From positions 1 to 7,892 of the forward strand of contig JAPORL010000033.1 of the NCBI GenBank assembly GCA_026712605.1: a stretch of DNA of 7,892 nucleotides. The letters are read 5' to 3'. This document shows, piece by piece, positions 1-5,675 of the stretch. The first letter of the stretch is position 1. Every line of letters begins with the position of its first letter. Position numbers and translations under genes: made by a program. Origin of the DNA: Pseudobdellovibrionaceae bacterium. Its GTDB lineage: Bacteria > Bdellovibrionota > Bdellovibrionia > Bdellovibrionales > UBA1609. A model generated the notes under the pieces. That model searched no databases, was not told the origin of the DNA, and saw only the letters and a program-made list of their open reading frames with translations.

Positions 1-2
1 TT

Positions 3-2282
3 TCAATTTTTATTTTGACGGTAGGCATGCACTTTAAGAGCTGTTAAAATCAAAGAATTAATAATATCTTCTACTGTGCATGTCCTTTGTACAATGTTAA
101 TAGGCTCTTTAATTCCTACTAATAAAGGACCTATGACTTCCCCATGTCCTAATTGTTGAGCTAGCTTATAAGCCATATTTCCAGAATCTAAATTAGGAAA
201 AATTAAAATGTTAGCTGGTTTATTAAAAGTCTGTTGAGGAAAAAGCTCTTTAGCCAACTCCTTATTAACCGCAACATCTGCTTGAAGTTCCCCTTCTACC
301 TTTAAATCTGGCTTCCACTTATTAATAAGCTCTACCGCTTTTTTCATCTTAAGAGGAGAGCCCAACTGATCTTTTTTATCTGTAAAACTTAAATAACTCA
401 GTAAAGCAATGCGTGGCTCTATATGAAAATATTGAGCCATCTGTGAAGTGTAAATAGCAATATGCGCTAACTGCTGGGCTGTGGGATCAATATTAAAAGC
501 CGTATCAGCAAAAAATAAAACTTTATTTTTAAGTAAAACAATATTAACACCTGCAACAACATTTCGTTCAGCTGAACCCACTATTCTTAAAGTAGGTAAA
601 ACACTATTTACAAAACTGTCAGTAGCTCCTGTAAGCAAACCATCACCCAGACCTTTATAAACAGCCATACTTCCAAAATAATTGTTTTGGCTCATAAGAT
701 CTTCAGCTTGTTTTAAACTCATGCCTTTATATTTTTTCATACTATAAAATTCTTGAACAAAATCTTTAAAAGAGGATTCTTGTTGTGGAGAAATAATTTT
801 TACTTTTTTTAAATGAATCAAATTAAACTCTGAAATAATTTTTTTAATTTTATCTTGAGAGCCAATTAATATTGGCTCTAAAATTTTTTCCTGTACAACT
901 GTATTTAAAGCTCTTAATACTTTTTCATTCTCCCCTTCTGGTAAAAATATTACCGGTTTTTTAGATTTTGAATTGTAAACAGCTACACGATTTATAATCC
1001 CTCTTACAAAAGCTCGGCTTTCACTTTGAAAAGTCTCTAATTCCTGAGTGTAAGCTTTAAAATCTTTAATAGGCTTTCTCGCTACTCCACTATCCATAGC
1101 GGCTTTAGCAACAGCAGGAGCTACACTGGTTAAGACTCTTAAATCAAAAGGTTTAGGGATAATATAATCTTTGCCAAATTGAAAATCCTCTCCTTCATAA
1201 GCTTTAGAAACACTGTGAGGCACTGTTTTTCTAGTTAATTCAGCCAAAGCATGCACAGCCGCCAATTTCATTTCTTGATTGATATATTTAGCTTGAACAT
1301 CTAAAGCTCCACGAAATAAAAAAGGAAAACCCAAAACATTATTCACTTGGTTATTATAGTCACTTCGTCCTGTCGCTATAATGATATCTGATCTTGTTTT
1401 TTTAGCCAGATCAGGATGAATTTCTGGATCAGGATTAGCCATAGCAAATACAATGGGCTTTTCAGCCATGCTTTTTAACATGTCTGGTGTCATTATATCT
1501 TTTACACTTAAACCAATAAAAACATCGGCTTTGTTTAAAGCCTCTGCCAATGTTCTATTTTGTGTTTTAACAGCAAATTCCTGTTTGTATTTGTTCATCC
1601 TTTCTGTTCGCCCATCATAAATAACACCTACAGAATCACACAAAGTAATATTTTCTTTTTTTACTCCCAAGCAAGTCAAAAGCTTTGCACAAGAAATAGC
1701 GGCCGCTCCCGCTCCGCTAAAAACTATTTTCACTTCATCTACTTTTTTATTTTGTAAATGACAGGCATTCAAAAAAGCTGATGAAGTAATAATAGCTGTT
1801 CCATGCTGATCATCATGAAAAACAGGTATATCCATTTCTTCTTCTAAAATTCTTTCAATTTCAAAACACTCAGGAGCGGCAATATCCTCTAAATTGATTC
1901 CTCCAAAAGTAGGCTCTAAATTTTTACAAACAGTAACAAACTCTTCTACAGTTTTTGCTTTAATTTCAATATCAAAAACATTGATGCCAGCAAACTTTTT
2001 AAATAAAACAGCTTTTCCTTCCATAACAGGCTTTGCGGCTAAAGGACCAATAGAGCCTAATCCTAAAACAGCGCTTCCATTGGAAACAACAGCCACTAAA
2101 TTTCCCTTCCCTGTATAGTCAAAAACAGTTTGTGAATTTTTTGCTATCTCTTTACAAGGTTCAGCAACGCCGGGACTGTAAGCTAAAGACAACTGCCATT
2201 CCGAATCTACTTTCTTAGTTGATTGAATTTCCAGTTTTCCTTCTGGCTTTTTTTTATGGTAGTGTAAGGCTTCTTCTTTCAT
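3..2282 (-). CDS. maeB: NADP-dependent malic enzyme (MaeB type) with phosphotransacetylase-like C-terminal domain
   Basis: Cytosolic enzyme that oxidatively decarboxylates malate to pyruvate with reduction of NADP, linking the TCA cycle to pyruvate and NADPH supply. Residues about 1-420 are the malic enzyme part: SLAYSPGVAEPC with the catalytic Tyr35, MEGKAVLFKKFAG with the catalytic Lys near 90, NLEDIAAPECFEIE (about 130-143) and FHDDQHGTA (about 155-162) with the metal ligands, the GAGAAA Rossmann turn (190-195), ANPDPEI (282-288) and NNVLGFPFLFRGALD (about 314-328). Residues about 430-759 form the phosphotransacetylase-like domain (FLPEGENEKVLRA, TGATDSFVNSVLPTLR). In MaeB this domain is regulatory rather than a working acetyltransferase, which is family knowledge. 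The length of 759 residues matches full-length MaeB and no frame break is seen. The ATG at 2282 lacks a visible Shine-Dalgarno; the leader before it is A/T-only. The gene stands alone on its strand behind a probable promoter. Confidence 0.96.
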   Translation of the reverse strand: MKEEALHYHKKKPEGKLEIQSTKKVDSEWQLSLAYSPGVAEPCKEIAKNSQTVFDYTGKGNLVAVVSNGSAVLGLGSIGPLAAKPVMEGKAVLFKKFAGINVFDIEIKAKTVEEFVTVCKNLEPTFGGINLEDIAAPECFEIERILEEEMDIPVFHDDQHGTAIITSSAFLNACHLQNKKVDEVKIVFSGAGAAAISCAKLLTCLGVKKENITLCDSVGVIYDGRTERMNKYKQEFAVKTQNRTLAEALNKADVFIGLSVKDIMTPDMLKSMAEKPIVFAMANPDPEIHPDLAKKTRSDIIIATGRSDYNNQVNNVLGFPFLFRGALDVQAKYINQEMKLAAVHALAELTRKTVPHSVSKAYEGEDFQFGKDYIIPKPFDLRVLTSVAPAVAKAAMDSGVARKPIKDFKAYTQELETFQSESRAFVRGIINRVAVYNSKSKKPVIFLPEGENEKVLRALNTVVQEKILEPILIGSQDKIKKIISEFNLIHLKKVKIISPQQESSFKDFVQEFYSMKKYKGMSLKQAEDLMSQNNYFGSMAVYKGLGDGLLTGATDSFVNSVLPTLRIVGSAERNVVAGVNIVLLKNKVLFFADTAFNIDPTAQQLAHIAIYTSQMAQYFHIEPRIALLSYLSFTDKKDQLGSPLKMKKAVELINKWKPDLKVEGELQADVAVNKELAKELFPQQTFNKPANILIFPNLDSGNMAYKLAQQLGHGEVIGPLLVGIKEPINIVQRTCTVEDIINSLILTALKVHAYRQNKN

Positions 2283-2353
2283 AATTTTATTTTAACTTTT
2301 AACTTTTTCAGCTTACATATTTTTAGCTTTGATTTTTTTGATTTTAGTAAAAG

Positions 2354-2381
2354 TTTATATTTTTGATAGGAATAGAATCAA
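2354..2381 (-). promoter_or_regulatory. Candidate sigma70 promoter of maeB
   Basis: Read on the minus strand, TTGATT (2381-2376) is followed after 16 bases by TATAAA (2359-2354), about 70 bases before the maeB start. Both hexamers are close to consensus and the spacing is acceptable. In DNA this A+T-rich such matches arise by chance, so the call is moderate to low. Confidence 0.4.
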
Positions 2382-2412
2382 AGCAAAATACCTAAACAAA
2401 AAACTATATAGT

Positions 2413-2635
2413 AGAGCCACTTAGGTTTTCAATTGGTTTCAGCTAGACATTTTTAATTGAAAAGCTAAATAACTTCACTTATATATAGTGATCGGGCTTA
2501 AGTTTTCTGGTTTTATTTTAATCTTCCAGCTTCTGTGGGAATTACAGCCAGACTGGAAAACCTAAATAGGATCACTATATATTTATTCAGTTAAAGCTCT
2601 GTTTTCATTCTTTGTCAATGCTTTTAAGTGGCTCT
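2413..2635. repeat. Nested inverted-repeat element (MITE-like or structured RNA)
   Basis: Three layers of inverted repeat share one centre near 2530. The outer arms are an exact 11-bp match, AGAGCCACTTA at 2413-2423 with TAAGTGGCTCT at 2625-2635. The middle arms are an exact 13-bp match, ATATATAGTGATC at 2481-2493 with its complement at 2570-2582, continuing imperfectly inward (AAGTTTTCTGG against the GGAAAACCTA side). The innermost pairs are TTCCAG 2524-2529 with CTGGAA 2553-2558 and CTGT 2533-2536 with ACAG 2544-2547. In addition TTAGGTTTTC (2421-2430) is an exact complement of 2556-2565, so alternative pairings exist. The core is visibly richer in G+C than its flanks. No reading frame, transposase or clear target duplication was seen. 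A miniature transposable element or a structured RNA are both possible. Confidence 0.6.
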
Positions 2636-2651
2636 TATTTTTTGTCAATGA

Positions 2652-2775
2652 CTAATTAACAATTTCTGCTATACATTCTGCTTGTTTTAAAACATTTTCG
2701 GTTGCCAGTTTTTCCATGTCTGGAGGATAGCTGATTTTTTAATTCCATAATAAGTAAAGGGAAGCCATTTTTAAA
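2652..2775 (-). pseudogene. Relic of a type I restriction HsdR gene (N-terminal motif joined to C-terminal tail)
   Basis: Two short stretches in different frames resemble HsdR. Immediately after the DUF5131 stop, in that gene's frame (2775-2734), the translation FKNGFPLLIMELKN matches the conserved NGLPLVVIELKN region of the HsdR N-terminal PD-(D/E)XK nuclease domain, including the Glu and Lys of the ELK signature. In another frame, starting in the same A-run (about 2739-2652), KISYPPDMEKLATENVLKQ, continuing AECIAEIVN then TAG, resembles the HsdR extreme C-terminus (family pattern YPPDKQE-A---VL-QAE). Some 900 residues that should separate them are missing, including all helicase motifs. This is a dead remnant of a large internal deletion. 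The matches are from memory of the family and short, so moderate confidence. Confidence 0.5.
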
Positions 2776-3516
2776 CTAAAAAAGTTGAAGTTGTTTAACA
2801 TTCTTAATTTTTTGTGGCATCTGTTCCCAAGTTCTGCCTTCAAGCTCTCTTCCTGTTTCATGTTTTCTCACTCCACCCCATTGTTTAAAGAAAAAAGCCA
2901 CTTGATTGCTAATACATTGATCGCGAATTTGTAGAGCCCACTCTGGTTTCATGGATCTTGCTTTAGGACCCGATTCTCCTCCCGCGATCACCCAATCAAT
3001 ACCTTTTAATTTAAGCTGTGGAAGAGGACCTAAAAGCGGTTCTATTGATAAAAATTTTATACGAGCTTTTGTTCGCAGTAAATGATCAATACGATAAGTG
3101 TAATTTTTATTTTCAACACTAACCCCCATCCATATATTTGAAGTCCAATTCAATTGATGAGAAATAAGCTCTAAGCGTTTTGCCCGTTTTGTTAAAATTT
3201 GAAATTGATGCCATGAAGCCCTATGCATCACTTTAAAAACTTTTTGAATAAAAACAAGTGGAACAGCTTCATGAAAAAGATCACTCATAGAATTTACAAA
3301 AATAATTTTTGGCTTTTTCCATTTTAAAGGAATCTCTAAAGCCTCCTCATGCAAAGCTAGTTTAAAGCCATCTCTATATTTAGGCTGTCCCATTTTTTGC
3401 AAACGATGAGACATCCTTTCCGCATAGCAGTTTTTACAGCCCGGACTAACTTTATTACAGCCTGTTAAAGGGTTCCATGTTGCGGATGTGCATTCTATTT
3501 TTGAGGATATAGCCAT
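2776..3516 (-). CDS. DUF5131 family protein (phage Gp37/Gp68-like, three-cysteine motif)
   Basis: A 246-residue protein of the DUF5131 (Pfam PF07505) family, whose biochemical function is not established. Diagnostic parts are TWNPLTGCNKVSPGCKNCYAE (about 13-33) with Cys20, Cys27 and Cys30 (CX6CX2C, likely a metal or Fe-S site), IIFVNSMSDLFHEAVP (71-86), FQILTKRAKRL (105-115), MGVSVEN (130-136), RIKFLSIEPLLGPL (152-165), WVIAGGESGPKARSM (175-189) and the C-terminal FFFKQWGG (208-215). Length and motif order look complete for the family. The ATG at 3516 is preceded by AGGAA (3523-3527) at 6 bases, supporting the start. Family members occur in phages, plasmids and defence-type islands, often beside a partner protein called TcmP; no such partner is present here. 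It is divergent from tpm, and its stop is directly followed by the HsdR relic in the same frame. Confidence 0.85.
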   Translation of the reverse strand: MAISSKIECTSATWNPLTGCNKVSPGCKNCYAERMSHRLQKMGQPKYRDGFKLALHEEALEIPLKWKKPKIIFVNSMSDLFHEAVPLVFIQKVFKVMHRASWHQFQILTKRAKRLELISHQLNWTSNIWMGVSVENKNYTYRIDHLLRTKARIKFLSIEPLLGPLPQLKLKGIDWVIAGGESGPKARSMKPEWALQIRDQCISNQVAFFFKQWGGVRKHETGRELEGRTWEQMPQKIKNVKQLQLF

Positions 3517-3522
3517 TTTTTA

Positions 3523-3527
3523 TTCCT
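3523..3527 (-). promoter_or_regulatory. Shine-Dalgarno of the DUF5131 gene
   Basis: AGGAA on the minus strand, six bases before the ATG at 3516, fixes the start. No convincing promoter could be separated from the general A+T background of the 117-bp divergent gap; a TATAAT on the plus strand at 3572-3577 could serve tpm but has no matching -35. Confidence 0.5.
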
Positions 3528-3633
3528 AAAAAGTTCATGAATCTTTTATCATAAAAAATAGATATTGAAAATATAATAAGAAATCTTATAAAAATTATGT
3601 GCCTATTTAAAAAAAATGATTTAGAATAAAAAA

Positions 3634-4272
3634 ATGGATCCTAATTTTTGGTTAGAAATATGGGAAAAAAATGAAACTCCTTTTCATCAGTTTGATTATA
3701 ACAGATTGTTAGTGAAATATTGGTCTTCTTTAAATTTAGAAAAAGGAACTGAGATTTTTATTCCTTTTTGTGGCAAAAGCAAGGACATGCTTTGGCTCAA
3801 AAATCAAGGGTATAAAATTTTAGGAAATGAACTGAGTGAATTAGCTACTAAACAATTTTTTAAAGAAAATAATTTAGATTTTGAAACAGATTTTGATAAA
3901 AATTTTTCAATTAATAAAAGCGATCAAATAAAAATAATGATAGGAGATTATTTTTCTCTAACTCCTGATCATACAAGTCAAGTTAGGGCTGTATTTGATC
4001 GCGCCTCTCTTATTGCCTTACCTTCAAATCTACGAAAAAAGTATGTCAATCAGATGAAAAATTTACTTGTAAAAGACTGTATTATTTTACTTATTACTTT
4101 AGAATATGAAAAAGAAACTGTTACTCCTCCTCCCTTTGATGTTCGTGATAAAGAAATTTATGAACTTTATGGTTCATGGAGCAAAATCACAAAATTAGAA
4201 ACATTAAATGCTAATATTAAAGAAAAAGATGGTTTTGAAACAGTCTACCGAATAGAAGTGAAAAATCCTTAA
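3634..4272 (+). CDS. tpm: Thiopurine S-methyltransferase
   Basis: A 212-residue cytosolic SAM-dependent methyltransferase of the bacterial TPMT family, which methylates thiopurines and, in several bacteria, inorganic or organic selenium and tellurium compounds. The family signature is clear: FWLEIWEKNETPFHQ (5-19), the SAM-binding FIPFCGKSKDMLWL (42-55), LGNELSELA with Glu66 (63-71), IGDYFSLTP (103-111), FDRASLIALP (121-130), LLITLEYEK (152-160) and PPPFDV (165-170). The length is about that of bacterial TPMT (near 218). In homologues I recall the residue before Glu is usually Val (GVELSE), so Asn65 here is a small deviation. The A-rich leader has no Shine-Dalgarno; the ATG at 3634 fits the normal N-terminus. 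It is transcribed alone, divergent from the DUF5131 gene and convergent with mazF. The physiological substrate cannot be read from sequence. Confidence 0.93.
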   Translation: MDPNFWLEIWEKNETPFHQFDYNRLLVKYWSSLNLEKGTEIFIPFCGKSKDMLWLKNQGYKILGNELSELATKQFFKENNLDFETDFDKNFSINKSDQIKIMIGDYFSLTPDHTSQVRAVFDRASLIALPSNLRKKYVNQMKNLLVKDCIILLITLEYEKETVTPPPFDVRDKEIYELYGSWSKITKLETLNANIKEKDGFETVYRIEVKNP

Positions 4273-4278
4273 ATCTCT

Positions 4279-4299
4279 TTTTTCTTCCTTAAAGAAAAA
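4279..4299. terminator. Weak hairpin between convergent tpm and mazF
   Basis: TTTTTCTT (4279-4286) and AAGAAAAA (4292-4299) form an exact 8-bp inverted repeat around a 5-base loop, seven bases after the tpm stop. The stem is almost all A-T and lacks a clean U-run on either side, so it is at best a weak bidirectional terminator. No stronger candidate lies in the 80-bp gap between the two convergent genes. Confidence 0.2.
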
Positions 4300-4352
4300 C
4301 ATATAAAAACTCTGGAAAAAGAAATTTTAGATTTTTTTATACTTATTTACTT

Positions 4353-4685
4353 TTATCCTGAAACCAAAACCATTATTTTTTCAATACATTTTGATAAAAC
4401 AACAGGCTTTACTTTTTCAATGAACTTTGCTTTTCTAGCCTTCCAATCTAAAGTTTTAAGATGATCTGTTAAAATAACACCTTTTATTTTCTTTTGATTT
4501 AAAACCACTTCAAATGGATAATCTTTTTTATTAGAAGTTATAGGACAACATAAAGCTAAATGAGTTTTTTTATTGTATTCTTTAGAGGAAATAACAAGAG
4601 CAGGACGACTGCCTTTTTGCTCATGACCAACTTGTGGTGAAAAATTCAACCAAATCAAATCCCCTTTACTTGGTATATATTTCAT
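4353..4685 (-). CDS. mazF: MazF/ChpA family mRNA interferase toxin
   Basis: A 110-residue endoribonuclease toxin that cuts single-stranded mRNA at short sequences when not bound by MazE. It aligns along its whole length with E. coli MazF: GDLIWLNFSP (8-17), the GHEQKGSRPALVIS loop with the catalytic Arg27 (20-33), ALCCPITSNKKDYPFEV with the catalytic Thr50 (44-60), GVILTDHLKTLDWKARKA (69-86), and the C-terminal helix ending IMVLVSG. Both catalytic residues are present, so the toxin should be active. Its ATG follows the mazE TAA with no base between, and its ribosome binding site (AGGAAAAGAG) lies inside mazE, implying translational coupling. The cleavage sequence cannot be predicted from this alone. 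Confidence 0.95.
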   Translation of the reverse strand: MKYIPSKGDLIWLNFSPQVGHEQKGSRPALVISSKEYNKKTHLALCCPITSNKKDYPFEVVLNQKKIKGVILTDHLKTLDWKARKAKFIEKVKPVVLSKCIEKIMVLVSG

Positions 4686-4922
4686 TTACCAAAGCTCTTT
4701 TCCTACTTTTACATAATTATCTTCTTTATGTAAATTGTCTTTTGTTATTTTAGACAAGAGCTCTTTTAAATGAAGAGGTTTTTTTTTAGAGCAAATAATA
4801 ATCTTTTTATTTTTACACTCTATTTCAACTTTAGAGTTTAAATCTAAATTTGCTTTTTCCATTATTGTTTTTGGAATCCTAACACCTGCTGAGTTTCCCC
4901 ATTTTTGAATTTTTGAAGACAT
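4686..4922 (-). CDS. mazE: MazE family antitoxin (SpoVT-AbrB DNA-binding domain)
   Basis: A 78-residue antitoxin that binds the operon's own operator through its N-terminal swapped-hairpin domain and neutralises MazF through its C-terminal tail. IQKWGNSAGVRIPKTIMEKA (5-24) is the classic MazE/AbrB DNA-binding signature. The tail, ITKDNLHKEDNYVKVGKELW, closely follows E. coli MazE, including NLH and the terminal Lys-Glu-x-Trp that occupies the toxin groove. The family's length is about 82, so the gene is complete. The ATG at 4922 has a good Shine-Dalgarno, AAGGAG (4928-4933), five bases upstream. It is the first gene of the two-gene operon behind the promoter and operator at 4950-4979. Confidence 0.95.
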   Translation of the reverse strand: MSSKIQKWGNSAGVRIPKTIMEKANLDLNSKVEIECKNKKIIICSKKKPLHLKELLSKITKDNLHKEDNYVKVGKELW

Positions 4923-4949
4923 AAAAACTCCTTTATTAGTTTTAAACTA

Positions 4950-4979
4950 AGTATATACAAAATATATACTATTTGTCAA
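4950..4979 (-). promoter_or_regulatory. mazEF promoter with overlapping palindromic operator
   Basis: On the minus strand TTGACA (4979-4974) and TATACT (4955-4950) are separated by 18 bases, a near-consensus sigma70 promoter ending 27 bases before the mazE ATG. The -10 lies inside a perfect inverted repeat, AGTATATA (4950-4957) and TATATACT (4963-4970), with a 5-base spacer. This is the arrangement expected for autorepression by MazE and the MazEF complex: bound repressor would cover the -10 and half of the spacer. Confidence 0.8.
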
Positions 4980-5108
4980 GCCTAATTTATAGATTAAATT
5001 TCTTAAGAAGCAATTTTCTTTAACAAATTAAAAAGCTCATCTAATTATGTAAGTATAACAGCCTTTAGTATTTGCTTTTGCTTTTGCTTTTAAATCATCA
5101 AATTTGTT

Positions 5109-5345
5109 CTATTTTTTTAATTTTAATATTTCATTTTCAGCTAATCCTGTTACTTTAGATATAATAGAAATTTCAAAATCTTCTTTAAGCATATTTAAAG
5201 CAGTCTCTTTTCGACCTTCTTGTATCCCTTCTTCCAACAAGCCAGATCTGTCTAAATCATAAGCGACTTTGTTAATCTGCTCAGTAAAAGCCTCCTGATA
5301 CAATTCCTCATCTCTTGATAATTTATTTAAATGCTTTAAAGCCAT
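5109..5345 (-). CDS. Free-standing duplicate of the Rpn C-terminal domain (RpnS-like antitoxin candidate)
   Basis: A 78-residue ORF that repeats the last 90 residues of the neighbouring Rpn nuclease. It starts at the same Met (MALKHLNKLSRDEEL), lacks 12 residues of the tetrapeptide repeat (one unit, IQEG, instead of four), and has three substitutions near the end (Gly to Asp, Val to Ile, Val to Asn). It has no nuclease residues. GAGG (5354-5357) lies 8 bases before the ATG, identical to the internal site in the full gene. The frame stays open upstream in phase to the TAG of the full gene at 5403. In characterised Rpn systems this C-terminal part is translated separately (RpnS), dimerises and blocks the toxic full-length protein; by inference this copy is an extra or cross-acting antitoxin. 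It could instead be an inert duplication remnant. TACAAT at 5373-5378 might be a -10, without a good -35. Confidence 0.6.
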   Translation of the reverse strand: MALKHLNKLSRDEELYQEAFTEQINKVAYDLDRSGLLEEGIQEGRKETALNMLKEDFEISIISKVTGLAENEILKLKK

Positions 5346-5402
5346 CTTTATATCCTCATCCTTAGATAAACAATTGTACTCTTTTAAATCATCAAATTTG
5401 TT

Positions 5403-5675
5403 CTATTTTTTTAATTTTAATATTTCAACTTCAGCTAATCCTGTTACTTTAGATATAATAGAGACTTCAAAACCTTCTTTTAGCATATTTAAAGCAGTCT
5501 CTTTTCGACCTTCTTTTATACCTTGTTGTATCCCTTGTTGTATGCCTTTTTGCATGCCTTCTTCCAACAAGCCAGATCTGTCTAAATCATAAGCAACTTT
5601 GTTAATCTGCTCAGTAAAAGCCTCCTGATACAATTCCTCATCTCTTGATAATTTATTTAAATGCTTTAAAGCCAT
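5403..5675 (-). CDS. Probable intragenic RpnS (in-frame internal start within the Rpn gene)
   Basis: Met246 of the full-length Rpn protein is an ATG (5673-5675) preceded by GAGG (5684-5687) at 8 bases. Initiation here would give a 90-residue C-terminal protein in the same frame: a helical segment (MALKHLNKLSRDEEL), the four-unit tetrapeptide repeat helix and a C-terminal three-helix-like tail. Published Rpn work shows that such genes-within-genes encode RpnS antitoxins. Support in this sequence is the start/GAGG context and the fact that the downstream duplicate uses exactly the same start as an independent ORF. No convincing internal promoter was found; TATAAG (at about 5705) is a weak -10-like match. 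Confidence 0.5.
   Translation of the reverse strand: MALKHLNKLSRDEELYQEAFTEQINKVAYDLDRSGLLEEGMQKGIQQGIQQGIKEGRKETALNMLKEGFEVSIISKVTGLAEVEILKLKK

Noticed and set aside
1560..1757. Plus-strand ORF of 65 codons
   Set aside because: It lies wholly inside maeB on the other strand, is rich in Phe and Ser as expected for an antisense shadow of A+T-rich coding DNA, and has no Shine-Dalgarno or family motif.
1894..2118. Plus-strand ORF of 74 codons
   Set aside because: Antisense shadow of the conserved malic enzyme N-terminal domain, with no independent evidence.
5374..5592. Plus-strand ORF of 72 codons with repeated Pro-Cys-Cys-type residues
   Set aside because: It is the complement of the Rpn tetrapeptide repeat; the repetitive residues come from the 12-bp repeat read backwards.
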